Assembly (NCBI GenBank): GCA_020850785.1
Contig: JADZDZ010000045.1
Span: 1-6,574, forward strand
Direction: 5' to 3'
Source of the DNA: Candidatus Sumerlaeota bacterium
GTDB taxonomy: Bacteria > Sumerlaeota > Sumerlaeia > SLMS01
DNA length: 6,574 nt
The position numbers and the translations under genes were made by a program. The notes beneath the pieces are model-generated. The model was not told where the DNA came from, made no database searches, and saw only the letters and a list, made by a program, of their open reading frames with translations. The first letter of the stretch is position 1. Each line of letters opens with the position of its first letter. Below, in pieces: positions 1-6,241 of this stretch.

Positions 1-468
1 GCGTCGCTGCTGCGGGAAGGCGGCAGCGCGGCGATCGAGGAAGGGGACCTTCCACAGGCTCTCAGCGATGCAGACAAGGCTGTCCTCATTGACGGCAGCG
101 ACGAAAGGAATTGGGAGCTTCGTGCATTCGTCCGCGAACAACTGGGCAGGCCCGACGCGCTTCCGGACTGGGAGCGCGCCCTTGCGCTGAACCCCCACTC
201 CGCGCGGCTGCACGAGGCGCTGGCGCGGTATCATGCGCGGCGAGGCAACCTGACACGTGCCATCGAGCTTCAGCGGCAGGCGATCAGCCTTCACCCCCTC
301 GATGCCAACCACCAATTTACGCTGGCGGAATTTTACCTGCAGGCAGGGGACGCAAAGCGGGCGCGTGAAACGTTCGATGCCACAGCGAAATTGCTGCTCC
401 CGACGAAGGAGGAGGCGAGGCGGCGGGAGAGCTTGGGGAAGCAGATAGAAGCTATGGAAAACAAATGA
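1..468 (+). CDS. TPR-repeat protein, C-terminal part (5' end outside window)
   Basis: The frame is open from the first base to a TGA at 466-468 and gives 155 residues, with the N-terminus lost at the left edge. The visible part is helical and repeats about every 34 residues, as in tetratricopeptide repeats. Units lie at about residues 8-32, 34-66 (W38, G49, A60, P65), 67-100 (A75, Y77, G82, A87, P99) and 102-135 (A109, Y112, G116, A121). Each shows the usual small residue, Gly/Ala and closing Pro pattern. A charged tail rich in Lys, Arg and Glu follows. TPR proteins act as protein-binding scaffolds, and nothing here points to the partner. Any catalytic, membrane or signal region would be in the missing N-terminal part. 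The gene faces the secreted-protein gene and shares a hairpin with it. The TPR call is firm; the cellular role is unknown. Confidence 0.85.
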   Translation, partial: ASLLREGGSAAIEEGDLPQALSDADKAVLIDGSDERNWELRAFVREQLGRPDALPDWERALALNPHSARLHEALARYHARRGNLTRAIELQRQAISLHPLDANHQFTLAEFYLQAGDAKRARETFDATAKLLLPTKEEARRRESLGKQIEAMENK

Positions 469-495
469 GGCGGGGACATGGCCCCCGCCTCATTT
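463..495. terminator. Bidirectional intrinsic terminator overlapping the TPR gene stop codon
   Basis: A perfect 13-bp stem (463-475 with 483-495) closes a 7-nt loop (476-482). The stop TGA at 466-468 lies inside the left arm. Read on the - strand, the stem is followed by ATTTGTTTTCC, a good T-rich tail, 31 nt past the stop of the secreted-protein gene. Read on the + strand the tail is weaker (ATTTCAAG). It is therefore probably a shared terminator for the two convergent genes, stronger for the - strand gene. Confidence 0.8.
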
Positions 496-526
496 CAAGC
501 GGACATTTTGTGCCCTGAAGGTTCGC

Positions 527-1381
527 TTACTCGAAGGCTGACCAATTGGCGACGCCAGAAGCCGGGGACGTCACCTCCGCCCAGGTTGTGCCCACGCGGG
601 CAAAGTCGACGTTCACCTTGGCGCCGTTCGCAGCGTTGCCCTGACGGAAGCCGATTCGGCCAATTGCACCGCCGGTATCAGCGATGTCCTGATTCGAATT
701 GGCTGCCCCGTTTGTCGTGGTCACGGTGGGGGTGCCGGGCTCAACGGCGGGAATGGGAGCGGGATCCAGGAAGACAAACACATCTGCCCTGTCATTGCCC
801 GCAGTTCCCGTTGGAATGGTGCTGGGGACTTCGGTGAGCTTCACAACGATCAATGCGGTTGTGTTCTGAGGAATAGCTGTCGAGCCATAAACCACGGTGT
901 CGGCGCTTCCCCAACGAATGCCCACTTTTGCGCTTGTTGCAACGGTGTCCTGTCCGAGGAAAAGGCGACCACGAAATGCCGTGCCGCTGGCGGCGGTGCC
1001 ACCAGTAAAATGCGCAAGATAGTCACCGGTGGTGCTTCCGGTATCCGTTCCGTCGTGCTGAAGCAGGAATGAATAGTAGTAGGTGTTTCCATCGGCGACC
1101 GGCAGGGTGGCCGCAAAGCTCTTTCCAACATCCTGTCCCGCGTCGCTCAGGAAGACTTTGTTGCCAGTGGCCACAGTTGAATAGCCCGTATAGGTGAGGG
1201 AGCCGGCGACGACGCCAACATTGGGGGATGATGCGCCGCCTGATTGATCCCAGCTGTTTTGACCCGCCAAATCCGCGATGGTAAGTGCGTCGAAATTGTC
1301 ATCGGGGATCGGCTGTGTGGCGAACGCTGTCCCGGTGATCGCGACGATTCCCGCCGCCATTGCCAATGATTTCTTCATCAT
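527..1381 (-). CDS. Secreted protein of unknown function, LamG/concanavalin-like
   Basis: The 284-residue product begins with a classic signal peptide: MMKK, a hydrophobic stretch at residues 6-20, and an AFA signal peptidase I site, so cleavage after about A21 is likely. The mature part is rich in Gly, Thr, Ala and Ser and has no cysteine. It alternates short beta-strand-like stretches such as YYYSFLLQHD (101-110), ALIVVKLTEV (176-185) and DRADVFVFLDP (197-207), and ends in a DFARVGTTWAEVT segment (259-271). From memory, this order resembles the LamG/concanavalin-like jelly-roll domains of secreted planctomycete and verrucomicrobial proteins, where an 'RVGTTWADVT'-type end is common. This is inference, not a database match. 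No PEP-CTERM tail, LPXTG motif, type IX sorting tail or transmembrane anchor is seen, so the protein is probably periplasmic or released. ATG codons at 1381 and 1378 can both serve as start; the ribosome site is 5 and 8 nt upstream of them. The gene looks monocistronic. Confidence 0.8.
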   Translation of the reverse strand: MMKKSLAMAAGIVAITGTAFATQPIPDDNFDALTIADLAGQNSWDQSGGASSPNVGVVAGSLTYTGYSTVATGNKVFLSDAGQDVGKSFAATLPVADGNTYYYSFLLQHDGTDTGSTTGDYLAHFTGGTAASGTAFRGRLFLGQDTVATSAKVGIRWGSADTVVYGSTAIPQNTTALIVVKLTEVPSTIPTGTAGNDRADVFVFLDPAPIPAVEPGTPTVTTTNGAANSNQDIADTGGAIGRIGFRQGNAANGAKVNVDFARVGTTWAEVTSPASGVANWSAFE

Positions 1382-1385
1382 TCCG

Positions 1386-1392
1386 TCTCCTT
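1386..1392 (-). promoter_or_regulatory. Ribosome binding site of the secreted-protein gene
   Basis: The - strand reads AAGGAGA here, a strong Shine-Dalgarno sequence. Its GGAG core is 5 nt from the first ATG (1381) and 8 nt from the second (1378). The second ATG has the more typical spacing, so the true protein may start one residue later, at MKKSLAMAAG. Confidence 0.75.
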
Positions 1393-1566
1393 CAAATTTT
1401 CCACTCTTCCAAAAATCGGGCTCTGAACCAGCTTGAAAGATGTGGCCTGCAAATGGTGCATCGCGTCCAGTTGCGGTGTCAGATTAACCGTCAACCGGTC
1501 AGGGTAAAGCAGTAACGGACCAAAATACAAGACATTTCGCCTCGATTCGTAAACCGATTTCGGGAA

Positions 1567-1598
1567 ATCGGGGGCCGGGGGGCGGCCCGGCCCCCGAT
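1567..1598 (-). terminator. Terminator hairpin downstream of leuB
   Basis: A perfect 13-bp, very GC-rich stem (1567-1579 with 1586-1598) has a 6-nt loop (1580-1585) and starts 2 nt past the leuB stop codon. The tail on the - strand is short (ATTTCCC). The stem strength and position support termination of leuB, which would separate it from the secreted-protein gene 219 bp further on. The short U-tract leaves room for read-through. Confidence 0.7.
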
Positions 1599-1600
1599 AA

Positions 1601-2659
1601 TTATTTTCCGGCGACCAGTTTGGCCACCTTCGTTCCCACGGCATCGGTTCCAATGCCCATCTGGTTCACGCCAAGGCCGGGCAGTTCGCCCGCGACTTTC
1701 TCCACGGCAGCGTCGATGGCGGTGGCCGCCTTCTTTTCGCCAAGGTGGTCGAGCATCATCGCGCCGGCGCGGATGCAGGCGAGCGGGTTGATGACGTTGA
1801 GGCCCGTGAACTGCGGGGCGGTGCCGCCGACCGGCTCGAACATGGAGACGCCGTTGGGGTTGATGTTGCCGGACGCGGCGACGCCGAGTCCGCCCTGAAT
1901 GATGCCACCAACGTCGGTGATGATGTCGCCGAACATGTTGTCGGTCACGATCACGTCGTAAACTTCCGGCTGATCGATCATGTACATGCAGCAGGCATCG
2001 ACGTGATGATAGGCGGTCTTCACGGTCTGATATTCCTTCGCGATGTCATTGAAGGCGCGCGTCCACAGGTCAAATGCGTAGGTGAGCACGTTGTTCTTGC
2101 CAACGAGGTGAAGCTGCTTGCGCTTGCGCGTTTTCGCGACCTCGAAGGCGTAGCGGATGCAGCGCTCCACGCCCTTGCGGGTGTTCACGCTGGTCTGGAT
2201 GGCGACTTCATCGGGCGTCCCCTTCTTCAGGATGCCGCCGCTGCCGGCGTAGAGGCCTTCGGTGTTTTCGCGCACGACAACAAAGTCGATGTGCTCCGCG
2301 CCCTTGCGCGACAGGGCTGACTTCACGCCGGGGAACAGCTTGCAGGGGCGCAGGTTGATGTATTGATCGAGCACGAAGCGCATTTTGAGGAGGATGTCGC
2401 GCTCCAGAATGCCGGGAGGAAATTCGGGGCTGCCGAGGGCGGAGAGGTAGATCGCCTGAAAGGTCTTCAACTCCTCGATGGTCTTGTCCGACAGGGTCTC
2501 ACCGGTGCGCTTGTAGCGGACACCACCGAGGTCGAACTCCTTTGTTTTCAGCGCGAAGCCGAACTTCTTCGAGGCGGCCTTCAGCACCTTGAGGCCCTCG
2601 CGCATGACTTCGGGACCTGTGCCATCGCCGGGAAGAACGGCGATCTTGTATGTTTTCAT
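1601..2659 (-). CDS. leuB: 3-isopropylmalate dehydrogenase
   Basis: This cytoplasmic enzyme oxidatively decarboxylates 3-isopropylmalate to 2-oxoisocaproate, the third step of leucine synthesis. The 352-residue product is a full-length member of the beta-decarboxylating dehydrogenase family. GDGTGPEV (11-18) is the N-terminal motif. L90-L91 and R94 in LERDILLKMRF, then R104 in NLRP, R130, Y137 and K188 match the substrate and catalytic residues of Thermus LeuB. D221, D245 and D249 match its metal ligands. The LERxxLLKxRF pattern is that of actinobacterial-type LeuB, and the Leu pair favours isopropylmalate over isocitrate or tartrate. The usual HGSAPDI motif is altered to GGTAPQF (278-284). 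The frame is open up to an ATG at 2728, but those extra 23 residues do not look like the family. The ATG at 2659 has GGAG 6 nt upstream and gives the standard MKTYKIAVLPGDG start. No other leu gene is next to it. Confidence 0.88.
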   Translation of the reverse strand: MKTYKIAVLPGDGTGPEVMREGLKVLKAASKKFGFALKTKEFDLGGVRYKRTGETLSDKTIEELKTFQAIYLSALGSPEFPPGILERDILLKMRFVLDQYINLRPCKLFPGVKSALSRKGAEHIDFVVVRENTEGLYAGSGGILKKGTPDEVAIQTSVNTRKGVERCIRYAFEVAKTRKRKQLHLVGKNNVLTYAFDLWTRAFNDIAKEYQTVKTAYHHVDACCMYMIDQPEVYDVIVTDNMFGDIITDVGGIIQGGLGVAASGNINPNGVSMFEPVGGTAPQFTGLNVINPLACIRAGAMMLDHLGEKKAATAIDAAVEKVAGELPGLGVNQMGIGTDAVGTKVAKLVAGK

Positions 2660-2665
2660 GGGATG

Positions 2666-2669
2666 CTCC
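2666..2669 (-). promoter_or_regulatory. Ribosome binding site deciding the leuB start
   Basis: GGAG on the - strand lies 6 nt before the ATG at 2659. It selects this start over the in-frame ATG at 2728. Confidence 0.7.
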
Positions 2670-2788
2670 AAAACGGGCGGGTTGAAATTGATCGGGCCGC
2701 ATTCAACGCATCGGGAAATGTGGCGCAATGAGGTTTAATTCTTGCTCTGTGGGCGGACATCGCGCACTCACTCCGCGAGGTTTTCGGA

Positions 2789-4501
2789 ATGGCATTACTC
2801 GGCGCAGCGCTCTCGCACGCAGAAATCCCTATTTTTTTGCTCAGCCTCGCGGCGCTGCTGGGGTTGGCACGGCTGTTTGGCGAGGTGGCCAAAATGTTCC
2901 GCCAGCCCGCCGTGTTGGGGGAAATTCTGGCGGGAATTGTTCTGGGGCCGACGGTCCTTGGCACATTCGCTCCGGAATGGTTCGCGGCGTTGTTCCCGAA
3001 GGGGGGCGCGGTGGAGACCGGCCTCTCCGTGATCATGACCCTTTCAGTGATCTTCTTCCTGTTGGTTGCGGGAATGGAAGTCGATCTGTCGATGGCATGG
3101 CGTTCGGGGCGCACGTCGTTCATCGTCTCCATCACGGGCATCATCATTCCATTCGCGTCGGGATTTGCGCTGGCGTTCGCGGTGCCGGAATTCATGCACA
3201 TTCCTGCGGGGATCGATCCGCTGGTTTTCGCGCTCTTCTTCGGAACGGCACTCAGCATTACGGCGCTGCCTGTCATCTCGAAGATATTGATGGATCTGAA
3301 CCTGTTCCGCACCGACATCGGCGTGATCATCGTGGCGGCGGCCATCGTGAATGATCTGGTGGGATGGCTTCTGTTTGCGGTGATTTGCAGCATGATTGGC
3401 ATCGGCGGAAGGGACCCCGCAGACATTGGAAGGACCATCGCCGGGACGCTTGTCTTCGTGGGTGTGATGTTGACGGTGGGGCGCGCGCTGCTGCACCGGC
3501 TGCTCCCTTGGCTGCAGGCGAACATCAGCCGTCGGTCCGGCGTGATGGGCTTTGCGATGGTGGGAGCGCTGCTCTGCGCGGCGCTCACGGAATGGATCGG
3601 CATTCATGCGATCTTTGGCAGCTTCATCTTCGGCGTGGCGCTGGGTGATTCGCGGCACCTGAAGGAGAAGATTCGCGCGTCGTTCGACCAGTTCATCTCC
3701 TCGGTGTTTGCGCCGCTGTTCTTTGCGGGCCTTGGCCTGAAGGTGAATTTCGTGCAGAACCTTGACGTGGCGCTGGTGCTGGCCGTCCTCGCGGTGGCGA
3801 CGGTTGGGAAGATCGTGGGCTGCGGCTATGGCGCGGTGCTGGGCGGAGTGCAGCGCAGGGCGGCGCTGGCGGTGGGCTTTGGCATGAACGCGCGCGGAGC
3901 GATGGAAATCATCCTTGGGGCGCTGGCGTTGCAGGCGGGTGTGATCGAGGAGAAATTGTTCGTGGCGCTGGTGATCATGGCACTGCTCACGTCCATGATC
4001 AGCGGCACGTGCATGCAGAAGTTGCTGGCGAGAAAGCGCGAGCTGAACTTTGCGGAACTGTTGTCGGCGAACCTCTTCAAGTTGCATCTGGCGGGAAGAA
4101 CGCGGGAGGAGGTCATCGCCGAATTGTCGGAGCTTGCGGCGGTGCGCATCAAGGTATCGGCAGCGGTCATCACCGCATCGGTGCTGGAGCGCGAGGCCGT
4201 CGTTCCCACGGGGATCGGCAACCGCGTGGCGGTGCCGCACGCGCGGATGGAGGGCCTCACGAAGTCCTATGTCGTGGTGGGGATGTCGGAAAGCGGTGTC
4301 GATTTTGACGCGCCCGACGGCGAGGCGGCGCGCATTGTCTTTCTCGTCCTCACGCCGGAGAAGGACACCGCGGCGCACCTGCAGATTCTTGCGGGAATTG
4401 CGAAGGCCGCCAATGAGGCGTCCGTCGCGGATGATCTTTCCCATGCAACGAACTACAGCGAAGTCGTCTCCGCACTGCGCAACGTTGAGGAGTCGCACTG
4501 A
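2789..4501 (+). CDS. CPA2-type cation/proton antiporter fused to a PTS EIIA-type domain
   Basis: This is an inner-membrane protein of 570 residues. Residues 13-412 hold about 12-13 hydrophobic segments of the sodium/hydrogen exchanger fold. Family marks include LGEILAGIVLGPTVLG (43-58), LFFLLVAGME-type helix (89-97), AAAIVNDLVGW (183-193) with the N188-D189 ion-binding pair, and GFGMNARGAMEII (363-375). Such proteins exchange Na+ or K+ for H+. After a short linker, residues about 425-565 resemble PTS fructose/mannitol-type EIIA (PTS_EIIA_2). The segment VVPTGIGNRVAVPHAR (471-486) places H484 where EIIA carries its phosphohistidine, and HLQILAGIAKA (530-540) is a typical late EIIA stretch. No other PTS gene is in the window, so the domain is probably regulatory rather than for sugar uptake. 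The ATG at 2789 has GAGG 8 nt upstream. The gene is divergent from leuB. The exact ion and the phosphodonor cannot be told from sequence. Confidence 0.88.
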   Translation: MALLGAALSHAEIPIFLLSLAALLGLARLFGEVAKMFRQPAVLGEILAGIVLGPTVLGTFAPEWFAALFPKGGAVETGLSVIMTLSVIFFLLVAGMEVDLSMAWRSGRTSFIVSITGIIIPFASGFALAFAVPEFMHIPAGIDPLVFALFFGTALSITALPVISKILMDLNLFRTDIGVIIVAAAIVNDLVGWLLFAVICSMIGIGGRDPADIGRTIAGTLVFVGVMLTVGRALLHRLLPWLQANISRRSGVMGFAMVGALLCAALTEWIGIHAIFGSFIFGVALGDSRHLKEKIRASFDQFISSVFAPLFFAGLGLKVNFVQNLDVALVLAVLAVATVGKIVGCGYGAVLGGVQRRAALAVGFGMNARGAMEIILGALALQAGVIEEKLFVALVIMALLTSMISGTCMQKLLARKRELNFAELLSANLFKLHLAGRTREEVIAELSELAAVRIKVSAAVITASVLEREAVVPTGIGNRVAVPHARMEGLTKSYVVVGMSESGVDFDAPDGEAARIVFLVLTPEKDTAAHLQILAGIAKAANEASVADDLSHATNYSEVVSALRNVEESH

Positions 4502-4594
4502 GGCGAAGGCGCAGACGCCGGTGCTTCAGTAATTCCACTCAAGCGTCCCCTCTTTTTCGCATTCATTTATGGGCATGGTCCTCGGCTTGAGAAA

Positions 4595-4613
4595 TTGGCT
4601 TCGTAAAAGCCAA
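4595..4613 (+). terminator. Hairpin downstream of the antiporter gene, weak terminator candidate
   Basis: TTGGCTT and AAGCCAA form a 7-bp stem with a 5-nt loop (4602-4606), 93 nt past the antiporter stop. There is no T-run after it on the + strand, so it may only pause polymerase or protect the RNA end. Confidence 0.35.
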
Positions 4614-4643
4614 GTTCCTGAAAGGAGGGAGCCGCGTCGGTGG

Positions 4644-4662
4644 GGGATCGTTTTGCGATCCC
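4644..4662. terminator. Probable bidirectional terminator between antiporter and DAHP synthase genes
   Basis: GGGATCG and CGATCCC form a perfect 7-bp stem around the loop TTTTG. It is 7 nt past the DAHP synthase stop on the - strand. On the + strand it is followed by TGTTTCGTT, a moderate T-rich tail. It sits between two convergent genes, so it may end both transcripts. Confidence 0.5.
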
Positions 4663-4669
4663 TGTTTCG

Positions 4670-6055
4670 TTACGCTTCCATTCTGCGTGCAAGAAGGAAG
4701 GCGGTTTCCATCGCCTGTTCGTAATTGAGGCGCGGATCGCAGAGCGATTGGTAGGCGATGTCCAGATCGTTCTCCTTCAGGCCTGATGCGCCGCCAAGGC
4801 ATTCGGTCACGTTTTCCGCGGTCAGTTCCAAGTGAATGCCGCCAAGGATTGACTGCAATGATTCGTGAACCTCGATCGTGTCGATCAGTTCGCTTTGAAT
4901 CGCGTCAACGTGGCGTGTCTTCTTGCCGGTAGAGGTGGAAACCGTGTTGCCGTGCATGGGGTCGCAAATCCAAACGGGTTGGCGTTTGGCGTTGCGCATC
5001 GCTTCGATCAGCGGCGGAAGAACGGTTTTTGGTTTTCCCTGACCGAAGCGGCAAATGAGCACAAGGCGCCCCGGTTCGCGCGCGGGATCAATGGTGTCGG
5101 CGATGCCGAGCAGGTCCTGCGCGGTGGTCTTCGGTCCGATCTTTACTCCGACGGGGTTACGGATGCCGCGGAAGAATTCGATGTGTGCGCCGTCAAGCTG
5201 GCGCGTGCGTTCGCCGATCCATGGCAGGTGGCAACCAAGGTTGTAGTAGCCGCTTCTGCGCGGAACTTTTCGCGTCAATGCGCTTTCGTAGGGAAGGCTC
5301 AGGCCCTCGTGGCTTGTGTAGAAATCGACGCTGCACACCTTGTCAACGGGCTGGCCGGCGATGATTTCCATCACCTCGATGGCATTGCCGATGTTGTTCA
5401 CGCGCGTCAGGTAGGCGGCGCGCAGTTCGGGCGTCATGCCCGCCTTGTCGAGGAAGTTGAGGTCCCAGTATTCGGGATGATGAAGGTCCGCAAAACCACC
5501 ATCGACGAGCGCGCGGACAAAATTGAGCGCCATCGCGGAGTGGTAGTACGCAAGCAGGAGGCGCTGTGGATCGGGCGCGCGCTCCGTTTCGTTGAACTTC
5601 GGGCCGTTGATCAAATCGCCGTAGTAGGACAGCAGTGTCTTGCCGTTGATCGTTTCCATCGGCGAGGAGCGCGGCTTCGCGTATTGGCCGGCGATGCGAC
5701 CGATGCGCACGATGGGGCGCTTGAGGCCGTCGGTGAGAAGCAGGCTCATCTGAAGAAGAATCTTCAGCTTGTTGGTGATGTATGCGGGCGTGCATTCGCC
5801 GAAGGTCTCGGCGCAATCACCCGCCTGAAGCACGAAGCGTTTGCCAACGGCTGCGTCTGCCAACTGGCTGCGCAGGCGTTCGATTTCCCAACTGGTGACG
5901 AGCGGCGGCAGTGCGCCCAGTTTTTCCGAGGCGGCTTCCAGCGCGGCGCCATCCGCATACTCCGGCGCCTGCGCGATGGGGCGCGACTTCCAGGACTTCG
6001 GCGTCCAGTCGGCGGGAGTGGTGGTGGCTGCTGCGAGGGTGCTTTCGGGACTCAA
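4670..6055 (-). CDS. aroG: Class II 3-deoxy-7-phosphoheptulonate (DAHP) synthase
   Basis: This cytoplasmic enzyme condenses phosphoenolpyruvate and erythrose 4-phosphate to DAHP, the first step of the shikimate pathway. The 461-residue product is the size of the class II (plant/Mycobacterium-type) enzyme. It carries QAGDCAE (77-83), RIGRIAGQYAKPRS (117-130), SHEGLSLPYE (248-257), GERTRQLDGAHIEFFRGI (281-298), NPVGVKIGP (300-308), DPMHGNT (365-371), HLELTAENVTECLGG (408-422) and CDPRLNYEQA (439-448). C81, H368, E410 and D440 fit the four metal ligands known in the M. tuberculosis enzyme. The N-terminal region up to about residue 30 (WTPKSW) is typical. The start codon is TTG: an in-frame TGA lies five codons upstream, and no ATG or GTG occurs before the conserved region. 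No strong ribosome site precedes it. Symbols for this class vary between genomes (aroG, aroF, aroA), so the symbol is less sure than the function. Confidence 0.93.
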   Translation of the reverse strand: MSPESTLAAATTTPADWTPKSWKSRPIAQAPEYADGAALEAASEKLGALPPLVTSWEIERLRSQLADAAVGKRFVLQAGDCAETFGECTPAYITNKLKILLQMSLLLTDGLKRPIVRIGRIAGQYAKPRSSPMETINGKTLLSYYGDLINGPKFNETERAPDPQRLLLAYYHSAMALNFVRALVDGGFADLHHPEYWDLNFLDKAGMTPELRAAYLTRVNNIGNAIEVMEIIAGQPVDKVCSVDFYTSHEGLSLPYESALTRKVPRRSGYYNLGCHLPWIGERTRQLDGAHIEFFRGIRNPVGVKIGPKTTAQDLLGIADTIDPAREPGRLVLICRFGQGKPKTVLPPLIEAMRNAKRQPVWICDPMHGNTVSTSTGKKTRHVDAIQSELIDTIEVHESLQSILGGIHLELTAENVTECLGGASGLKENDLDIAYQSLCDPRLNYEQAMETAFLLARRMEA

Positions 6056-6071
6056 GGAAGGAAACTTTCAG

Positions 6072-6099
6072 GTTCTAATGGGAATTTGCGGCGGGTCAA
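6072..6099 (-). promoter_or_regulatory. Candidate sigma70-type promoter of the DAHP synthase gene
   Basis: On the - strand a TTGACC box (6094-6099) is followed after 16 nt by TAGAAC (6072-6077). These match 5 of 6 and 4 of 6 consensus bases. Transcription would start near 6064-6066, leaving a leader of only about 9-11 nt before the TTG codon at 6055. The prediction comes from sequence alone. Confidence 0.4.
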
Positions 6100-6178
6100 A
6101 AACGGCCCAGCAACGCAGGGCGCAACGATCATGCTTAGCCCGCCATTCATTGCAAAGCCCAAATTCGCCGCAACTTTC

Positions 6179-6194
6179 GCGGAGGGGCCTCCGC
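6179..6194 (-). terminator. Inverted repeat downstream of the acyltransferase gene, weak terminator candidate
   Basis: A perfect palindrome-like repeat (GCGGAGG, 2 nt, CCTCCGC) lies 47 nt past the acyltransferase stop. It can fold into a 6-bp GC-rich stem with a 4-nt loop. No T-run follows on the - strand, so intrinsic termination is uncertain, and it could instead be a protein-binding site upstream of the DAHP synthase promoter. Confidence 0.3.
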
Positions 6195-6241
6195 CGTGGA
6201 GCGCGTTTATCGATTTTGAGCGAATCTTTTTCGTAAGTCCC

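Noticed and set aside
1378..1653. Open frame of 91 codons on the - strand ending at the secreted-protein start
   Set aside because: It begins inside leuB, crosses the terminator hairpin and shows no family features. The overlap with the next start codon looks accidental.
1745..2320. Open frame of 191 codons on the + strand opposite leuB
   Set aside because: It is antisense to conserved leuB motifs, and its Val, Asp, Ala and Gly-rich product is typical of a shadow frame.
2659..2728. N-terminal extension of leuB to an upstream ATG
   Set aside because: The 23 extra residues are not family-like, and a good ribosome site precedes the ATG at 2659.
2656..3603. Open frame of 315 codons on the - strand over the divergent spacer and antiporter
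   Set aside because: It would cover the leuB start, its ribosome site and the antiporter N-terminus. The product is low complexity, rich in Ser, Pro and Met.
3044..4498. Open frame of 484 codons on the - strand
   Set aside because: It lies wholly antisense to the antiporter gene, and its product is a run of Arg, His and Gln with no fold or motif, as expected opposite a GC-rich gene.
4622..4642. AAGGAGG followed by GTG on the + strand
   Set aside because: The spacing is 12 nt and the frame that follows is antisense to the DAHP synthase gene, so the match to a ribosome site is probably chance.
4569..4724. Small basic open frame of 51 codons on the + strand between antiporter and DAHP synthase genes
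   Set aside because: It has no ribosome site, runs through both hairpins and into the 3' end of the DAHP synthase gene, and its Arg-rich content is explained by base composition.
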